Shown piece after piece: positions 6,515 to 11,302 of a stretch of DNA of 11,302 nucleotides. This DNA comes from Anaerolineae bacterium (GTDB taxonomy: Bacteria; Chloroflexota; Anaerolineae; 4572-78; J111): the NCBI GenBank assembly GCA_020433785.1, contig JAGRCC010000504.1:1-11302 (forward strand), given 5' to 3'. Both the position numbers and the translations under genes were made by a program. A model generated the notes under the pieces. It saw only the letters and a program-made list of their open reading frames with translations, had not been told where the DNA came from and made no database searches. Position 1 is the first letter of the stretch, and every line of letters starts with the position of its first letter.

Positions 6515-7792
6515 TTAGGAAATGACATCCAAAAACCGATAATAACTGGCCACCATAGGCAAGAACCAGGCATGACCGTGATAAAAAACCGATGTCTCCG
6601 GCGAAATGCGAGCGAAGGGACTGTTCGATGCCCGCCCTGAAATCAGATCGGCGACCTCTTTACCCAGGTAGCCCGATAGGGCCACACCGTGTCCGGCATA
6701 TCCAAAGGCGTGGTAGATGCCATCGACTTGGCCGATATACGGCATCACATTAAAAGTGAGACCCAACTGCCCGGTCCAAGAGTGAGTGATAGGCACCCCC
6801 TTGAGCTGCGGGAAAATTCGGATCATGGCCTCGCCCAGATTTCTGGCGCTCTCGATCAAATCCAGCCCCGACGAAAGGTTATTGCGACCGCCCATCGACA
6901 TGCGCCCGTCGGGTGTCAGGCGGAAGTAGTTAAGAAACCACTTGGTATCATACATCACCCGGTTTTTGGGGCTAAGTTCGCGCTGCATCGAGGGCGACAG
7001 CGGCGCGGTTGTGATCATGTAGCTACCCACGGTGAAGATGCGGCGCTGAATGGCTTTGACCAGATCGTCGGTGTAGCCGTTGGTGGCAATTAACACCTGG
7101 TCAGCCTTAATCACGCCTCGTCCGGTAGTTACTTGAAAGCCGGCGTTACCGGGGCTGTGGTTGATTTTGAGCGCTTTGGTATTTTCGCAGAGGCATGCCC
7201 CTGCCCGCGTCGCCGCCTGAGCTAGCCCATACACATATTTGGCGGGATGCAGCCCACCCCCCATCCGCTCGAGCAGCCCGCCATAATAGGCATCCGAGCC
7301 GACTTCCTCCCGTAGCCGTTCACGGGGTACGACTTCGACATGGTGAAAATCGAGTTCGCGGGCCAGCCATTCGGCATCTTTAACCATCGCCTCGTAATGA
7401 GCGGGGCGATAAGCCAGAGCCAGCCCGCCCCCGCCGGTGTAATCACAGGTAATTTGTTCGGCGGTCAACGTTTGTTCCAGATGTTCTACTGCCGCAATCG
7501 AGCCGTCCCACAATTGGCGCCCTAACTCTGGCCCATATTTCTGGAAAATTTTTCGGATAGGCAGCTTTAGGCCCGGCGCAACCTGTCCCCCATTTACGGC
7601 GCTGGCTCCATTGCCGATTTGGCCCTGCTCCAGCACCGCCACGCTCAGGCCCTGTTTCGCCAGCTGGAGCGCGGCGTGGAGACCCGTATAACCACCGCCG
7701 ACAATGGCTACATCGACCTCGCGGGGCGGGACGTGGCTCGGCAGCTTAGCCGGGTGTGCAACATCGTCTTTCCAAAAGGGAACCGTTTTCAT
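6515..7792 (-). CDS. FAD-dependent amine oxidoreductase, DAO family, gamma-glutamylputrescine-oxidase-like
   Basis: A 425-aa protein, close to the length of E. coli PuuB (about 426 aa). The N-terminal leader FWKDDVAHP is followed by a Rossmann dinucleotide fold, DVAIVGGGYTGLHAALQLA (G32, G34, G37), with E55 closing the motif (VAVLEQ). NGASAVNGGQVAPG (about 61-74) is the family's conserved FAD-contacting loop. Near the C-terminus, MPYIGQVDGIYHAFGYAGHG followed by VALSGYLGKEVADLISG is the second FAD-binding segment seen in DAO/PuuB proteins. Such enzymes oxidise secondary or N-acylated amines to imine/aldehyde plus H2O2. The true substrate (gamma-glutamylputrescine, sarcosine-like or another amine) cannot be read from sequence, and no other putrescine-pathway genes are in the window. 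ATG 7792 is 6 bp after the fructokinase stop. A GGAG lies 11 nt upstream within the fructokinase 3' end, which suggests coupling. Confidence 0.88.
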   Translation of the reverse strand: MKTVPFWKDDVAHPAKLPSHVPPREVDVAIVGGGYTGLHAALQLAKQGLSVAVLEQGQIGNGASAVNGGQVAPGLKLPIRKIFQKYGPELGRQLWDGSIAAVEHLEQTLTAEQITCDYTGGGGLALAYRPAHYEAMVKDAEWLARELDFHHVEVVPRERLREEVGSDAYYGGLLERMGGGLHPAKYVYGLAQAATRAGACLCENTKALKINHSPGNAGFQVTTGRGVIKADQVLIATNGYTDDLVKAIQRRIFTVGSYMITTAPLSPSMQRELSPKNRVMYDTKWFLNYFRLTPDGRMSMGGRNNLSSGLDLIESARNLGEAMIRIFPQLKGVPITHSWTGQLGLTFNVMPYIGQVDGIYHAFGYAGHGVALSGYLGKEVADLISGRASNSPFARISPETSVFYHGHAWFLPMVASYYRFLDVIS

Positions 7793-7798
7793 CGGCGG

Positions 7799-8695
7799 TT
7801 AGGCTCCGGCCTGTCTTTGAGCCAGGGCAATGGCCCCCAAAATACCGGCTTTGTTGCCCAACCCCGGCGGCACAATGTAGCTGTCTATTTCTTCTAAAAT
7901 TGCCGGCGACTGCACATAGCCATTAAGCAGTTCAATGACCTTCCGGCGCAGCATCGGAAAGACCTGCTTCTGCTCCATCACGCCGCCGCCCATAATAATG
8001 CGCTGCGGCGAGTAGACACAGATCAGATTTTCCAGGCCGACAGCCAGATAGTGAGCTTCCAATTCCCAAGCGGGATGATCTTCGGCTAGCGTTTCGGCCT
8101 TTTGCCCCCACCGTTTCTCGATGGCCGGACCGTTGGCCATGCCCTCAAAACAATGACCGTGGTAGGGACAAAAGCCGCCTGGCGAAGGGTCATCGGCCCG
8201 TGGCGGCAAAAGGAAGTGTCCCATTTCCGGGTGGAGCAGGCCGTGAACCAGTTGGCCGTTGACCACCGCCCCACCGCCGATACCGGTTCCGATAGTCAAG
8301 TAGATAAAATTGTCCAGCCATTGGGCCGCGCCCCAACGGTTCTCACCCAATGCGGCGCCGTTGACATCGGTATCGAAGCCGATCGGCACATTTAACTCGC
8401 GCTGAAGGACGGTCGCAAACTCGGTATTGTGCCAGTGGGGTTTGGGTGTAGTGGTGATGTAGCCCCATGTAGCCGATTTAGGATCGGGATCGACCGGCCC
8501 AAACGAGGCGATACCGATCGCATCGAGCGGCTCATTGGCCGCTTGTTCTTTAAAGTAGGCCACTGCCCGGCCGATGGTTTCCGCCGGCGTGGTGGTTGGA
8601 AATCGAATTTCGTGGCGTAAATCGTCCGGGCCGGTACCTACGGCGCATACAAATTTGGTTCCGCCGGCTTCAATTCCTCCAAAAAGTGTCATCAT
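7799..8695 (-). CDS. ROK-family fructokinase
   Basis: A cytoplasmic sugar kinase (298 aa) that phosphorylates a hexose with ATP. It closely resembles Bacillus YdhR/GmuE fructokinases: the phosphate loop [15 protein letters not shown] at the N-terminus, [24 protein letters not shown] with probable catalytic base D110, [15 protein letters not shown], and a zinc site from H160 in HPEMGH plus C176, H179 and C182 in [10 protein letters not shown]. The C-terminal [14 protein letters not shown] and [16 protein letters not shown] also match. EAGGTK at the N-terminus and the CPYHGxCFEG zinc loop favour fructokinase over glucokinase. ATG 8695 and ATG 8692 are both possible starts. AAGGAG lies 4 nt before the first and 7 nt before the second, so 8692 may be the better one. 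It sits between carB and the oxidoreductase, with 93 bp to carB. Confidence 0.92.
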   Translation of the reverse strand: MMTLFGGIEAGGTKFVCAVGTGPDDLRHEIRFPTTTPAETIGRAVAYFKEQAANEPLDAIGIASFGPVDPDPKSATWGYITTTPKPHWHNTEFATVLQRELNVPIGFDTDVNGAALGENRWGAAQWLDNFIYLTIGTGIGGGAVVNGQLVHGLLHPEMGHFLLPPRADDPSPGGFCPYHGHCFEGMANGPAIEKRWGQKAETLAEDHPAWELEAHYLAVGLENLICVYSPQRIIMGGGVMEQKQVFPMLRRKVIELLNGYVQSPAILEEIDSYIVPPGLGNKAGILGAIALAQRQAGA

Positions 8696-8715
8696 TGATC
8701 TCCTTCTGGTACGGT

Positions 8716-8767
8716 GGAGATAGGGCGATGAGGAGATGGGGTTAATTGTCGCTTACCTATCTCCTCA
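8716..8767. repeat. Overlapping inverted repeats in the carB-fructokinase gap
   Basis: GGAGATAGG (8716-8724) pairs perfectly with CCTATCTCC (8756-8764). TGAGGAGAT (8729-8737) pairs perfectly with ATCTCCTCA (8759-8767). The two left arms compete for one right arm. The gap is rich in GGAGATN words like the heptamer units inside carB. No T-run follows on the minus strand, so this is not an intrinsic terminator for carB. It may be decayed repeat DNA. Confidence 0.5.
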
Positions 8768-8788
8768 CAATCCCTTAATCTCCAAAAT

Positions 8789-11302
8789 CTAAATTTTATG
8801 TAAATCTTGCAGACTACGAACTTGTAGCGACTCCTGCGCCAGCACTTTGATGCCGTTGACAGCCGCCTGGGCTGCGGTTAGCGTGGTAACGAGGGGTATG
8901 CCCAGCCGGATCGCTTCGGTGCGAAGGCGCTGCCCGTCTAGATAGGAGGTGCCGCCCAGCGGCGTATTGATGATCAGAGCGATTTTACCGGTCTGCATCA
9001 TCTCGATGATGATCGGATCGCCCTCGCTGTATTTGTTGACGGCCTGCACTTCAACTCCGACGCGGCGCAGCATAGCGGCGGTTCCCTGGGTGGCGACCAA
9101 CTCAAAACCCAGCGCGGCTAGATCGCGCCCGATTTTCAAGGCGGCGCTCTTGTCGAAATCATTGACCGTGATAAACACTTTACCATCACCGGGTCTGGGT
9201 AGCCGGTCACCCGCGGCCAACTCCGCTTTAGCAAATGCCGCCCCGAAACGAGCGGCGTGGCCCATCACCTCGCCGGTCGAGCGCATCTCCGGCCCTAAGG
9301 CTGCATCGACGCCCATAAATTTGCGGAAAGGCAGTACCGCTTCTTTGACGAAGAAGCCGGTTAATTCCGGCTGCTCGGTAAAGCCAATCTTTTCCAGCCT
9401 TTCTCCGGCCATCACGCGCGCCGCAATTTTAGCTAACGGGGTGTTAGTGGCTTTACTAACAAATGGCACCGTGCGGCTGGCTCGCGGATTGACTTCCAAG
9501 ACGTAAACAATATCGTCTTTGATAGCATACTGCACATTCAACAGCCCACGCACGTTCAGCGCCTGGCCCAACCGTTCGGTGTAGTCGCGAATGATGCTTT
9601 GATGGTAGGCACTGATTTTGTAGGGCGGTAGTACGCAAGCGCTGTCGCCGCTGTGAATGCCGGCCTCCTCGATATGCTGCATAATCCCGCCGATAACCAC
9701 TTGCTGCCCATCGCTGACGGCATCGACATCAACCTCAAACGCATCTTCAAGATAATGATCGAGTAAAATGGGCCGGCCAGGCGCGGCGGCGATGGCCTCA
9801 GTCACGTAGCTTTCAAATTGGCTATCATCGTAAACAATCGCCATCGCGCGGCCACCTAACACAAAAGAGGGGCGCACTAGTAACGGAAAGCCGATGCGGT
9901 CGGCCACCGTGCGGGCCTCGGCCAGGTTGGTGGCGATGCCGTTTGGCGGGCGATCGATGCCTAACTTATCCAGCAGCCGCTCAAACTGCTCTCTATCCTC
10001 GGCCATGGCAATCGCTTCCGGCGACGTACCCCAGATTGGCACCCCTGCCGCGGCCAGCCCTTCGGCCAGATTGAGCGGCGTTTGCCCGCCAAACTGGACA
10101 ATTACCCCGTCCGGCTGTTCCTCATCGACGATATTCAGCACATCTTCCAGAGTCAGCGGCTCGAAATAAAGGCGGTCGGCGGTATCGTAATCGGTGCTGA
10201 CGGTTTCCGGGTTGCAGTTAACCATAATCGTTTCGTAGCCCGCCTCGCTCAGGGCAAAACAGGCGTGGACGCAGCAGTAATCAAACTCAATACCCTGACC
10301 GATCCGGTTTGGCCCGCCGCCCAAAATCATCACTTTTTTACGATCCGTCGGGTTCGCTTCCGACTGGGATTCATACGCTGAATATAGATAGGGCGTAAAG
10401 GCCTCGAACTCTGCCGCACAGGTATCGACACGCAAATAAGCCGGTCGAATGTCATTTTCTAGCCGTTTTTGGCGTACTTGCAAAGCCGAAACTGAGCTTT
10501 TCTGCTTTTCCTTAGCTTTTGCCTTAGCCTGAGCCTGTCGCGATAGCAACCCGGCGATCGTTTCATCCGACAAGCCAAACCGCTTGGCCTGACGCAGCAG
10601 CCCAACCGGCAGCGTATCGAGCGAATATGCAGCGACCGCCTGCTCCATCTCGACAATCTGAGCCAGCTGATCGACAAACCATGGATCGTACCAGGTGGCC
10701 TCAATAATTGCCTCTTGTGGCGCACCGGCATGAAGACAGGCTAGCGTCTGGAATAATCGCTCTCGCGTCGGCGTTCTTAGTTTGTCGATCTCCGATTCCC
10801 AATCTTCAAACTCCAGTCTCCAGTCTCCAATCTCTAAACTCCGCAGCCCTTTACCCAAAGCCTCCTTAAATGTACGGCCAATCGACATGGCCTCACCGAC
10901 GCTTTTCATTTGCGGTCCAAGGGTCGGATCAACGCCGGGGAATTTTTCAAAAGCCCAGCGCGGCAGCTTGACGACAACGTAATCGAGGCTTGGTTCAAAG
11001 CTGGCCGGCGTTTCGCGGGTGATGTCGTTGGGGATTTCATCGAGCGTGTAGCCGACGGCCAGCAGGGCGGCCATCTTGGCGATAGGGAAGCCGGTGGCTT
11101 TGGACGCCAGCGCCGACGAGCGGCTAACACGCGGGTTCATCTCGATGATGAGGACCTCGCCGTCGGCGGGATTGACGGCAAATTGGACGTTGCTGCCGCC
11201 GGTCTCGACACCGACCACGTTGAGTACGGCGCGGGCGGCGTCGCGTAGGCGCTGGTACTCTTTGTCGGTCAGGGTTTGGGCCGGCGCGACGGTGATGCTG
11301 TC
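8789..11302 (-). CDS. carB: Carbamoyl-phosphate synthase large subunit, 5' end beyond window
   Basis: Makes carbamoyl phosphate for pyrimidine and arginine synthesis from bicarbonate, ammonia (delivered by the small subunit CarA) and two ATP. The window holds the last 837 codons. The frame is open from the edge, beginning DSITVAPAQTLTDKEYQRLR, which matches E. coli CarB from about residue 240; E. coli CarB is 1073 aa. Segments in order: end of the carboxyphosphate ATP-grasp domain (GVETGGSNVQFAVNP, EMNPRVSRSSALASKATGFP), oligomerisation domain, carbamoyl-phosphate ATP-grasp domain (RVDTCAAEF, ILGGGPNRIGQGIEFDYCC, VNCNPETVSTDYDT, EVNPRASRTVPFVSKAT), and C-terminal MGS-like allosteric domain (about 700-837). 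All core motifs are intact. Two interdomain spots carry low-complexity insertions coded by tandem repeats (10786-10841 and 10496-10537). It ends with TAG. carA is not in the window. Confidence 0.97.
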   Translation of the reverse strand, partial: DSITVAPAQTLTDKEYQRLRDAARAVLNVVGVETGGSNVQFAVNPADGEVLIIEMNPRVSRSSALASKATGFPIAKMAALLAVGYTLDEIPNDITRETPASFEPSLDYVVVKLPRWAFEKFPGVDPTLGPQMKSVGEAMSIGRTFKEALGKGLRSLEIGDWRLEFEDWESEIDKLRTPTRERLFQTLACLHAGAPQEAIIEATWYDPWFVDQLAQIVEMEQAVAAYSLDTLPVGLLRQAKRFGLSDETIAGLLSRQAQAKAKAKEKQKSSVSALQVRQKRLENDIRPAYLRVDTCAAEFEAFTPYLYSAYESQSEANPTDRKKVMILGGGPNRIGQGIEFDYCCVHACFALSEAGYETIMVNCNPETVSTDYDTADRLYFEPLTLEDVLNIVDEEQPDGVIVQFGGQTPLNLAEGLAAAGVPIWGTSPEAIAMAEDREQFERLLDKLGIDRPPNGIATNLAEARTVADRIGFPLLVRPSFVLGGRAMAIVYDDSQFESYVTEAIAAAPGRPILLDHYLEDAFEVDVDAVSDGQQVVIGGIMQHIEEAGIHSGDSACVLPPYKISAYHQSIIRDYTERLGQALNVRGLLNVQYAIKDDIVYVLEVNPRASRTVPFVSKATNTPLAKIAARVMAGERLEKIGFTEQPELTGFFVKEAVLPFRKFMGVDAALGPEMRSTGEVMGHAARFGAAFAKAELAAGDRLPRPGDGKVFITVNDFDKSAALKIGRDLAALGFELVATQGTAAMLRRVGVEVQAVNKYSEGDPIIIEMMQTGKIALIINTPLGGTSYLDGQRLRTEAIRLGIPLVTTLTAAQAAVNGIKVLAQESLQVRSLQDLHKI
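10496..10537 (-). repeat. Seven degenerate hexanucleotide units inside carB (Lys/Ala/Gln-rich insertion)
   Basis: Minus-strand units are CAGGCT, CAGGCT, AAGGCA, AAAGCT, AAGGAA, AAGCAG and AAAAGC. They encode QAQAKAKAKEKQKS between the oligomerisation domain and the RVDTCAAEF start of the second ATP-grasp half. E. coli CarB has about 16 fewer residues here. It is probably a flexible or helical surface extension produced by repeat expansion. Confidence 0.7.
10786..10841 (-). repeat. Eight tandem heptanucleotide units inside carB
   Basis: Plus-strand units are CGATCTC, CGATTCC, CAATCTT, CAAACTC, CAGTCTC, CAGTCTC, CAATCTC and TAAACTC; on the coding strand these are GAGATTG/GAGACTG-like. Three units make 21 bp, so the array reads as a 7-residue peptide repeat: LEIGDWR, LEFEDWE, SEID. 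It occupies the variable linker after the first ATP-grasp half and stays in frame. It resembles the short tandemly repeated heptamers dispersed in filamentous bacteria. Confidence 0.85.

Noticed and set aside
6689..7093. 134-codon plus-strand ORF opposite the oxidoreductase
   Set aside because: Shadow of a conserved coding region, His/Arg-rich artefact composition.
8716..8767. Rho-independent terminator after carB
   Set aside because: The loop is long and no T-run follows the hairpin on the minus strand.
8949..9506. 185-codon plus-strand ORF opposite carB
   Set aside because: It lies entirely over conserved CarB coding sequence in G+C-rich DNA, where antisense frames stay open by chance; no domain visible.

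Overview
The window is an 11.3 kb bacterial fragment in which every supported gene lies on the minus strand. The carB, fructokinase and oxidoreductase proteins resemble those of filamentous Chloroflexota (Anaerolineae/Caldilineae-like). The heptanucleotide tandem repeat in carB and the EAD1-type adaptor domain also suit large-genome, multicellular bacteria. A filamentous cyanobacterium cannot be excluded from sequence alone. All proteins read with the standard code and use TGG for Trp.

Right part (6515-11302, G+C-rich, housekeeping-like): carB (5' end beyond the window), then a ROK-family fructokinase, then an FAD-dependent amine oxidoreductase of the PuuB/DAO type. The last two genes are 6 bp apart and probably cotranscribed. 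carB carries two in-frame low-complexity insertions made from short tandem repeats, one of 7-mers and one of 6-mers.

Middle (5273-6458): a HigB2/HigA-type toxin-antitoxin locus. It has a near-ideal sigma70 promoter with a perfect 10-bp inverted-repeat operator in its spacer, and the predicted +1 is the A of the toxin ATG, so the toxin message would be leaderless. The toxin frame is interrupted by one TGA and the antitoxin is intact. The next 559 bp have no convincing gene but hold a spaced 21-bp direct repeat and an inverted repeat.

Left part (1-5272, visibly A+T-richer, accessory-like): a compact signalling operon in the order GAF/histidine-kinase-like protein, REC-phosphotransferase protein, REC-pseudophosphotransferase-EAD1-transmembrane protein. 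The last gene runs off position 1 and is open for all 722 codons in the window. The second and third proteins are paralogues. The second keeps the REC phosphoacceptor Asp and the phosphotransferase HGD catalytic loop. The third has Glu for the REC Asp and CSY in place of HGD, and it has gained a C-terminal EAD1-like adaptor and two membrane helices. I infer that a kinase feeds one enzymatically competent output protein and one degenerate, membrane-anchored scaffold that may recruit an EAD1-tagged effector. This operon is the most likely undescribed system in the window.
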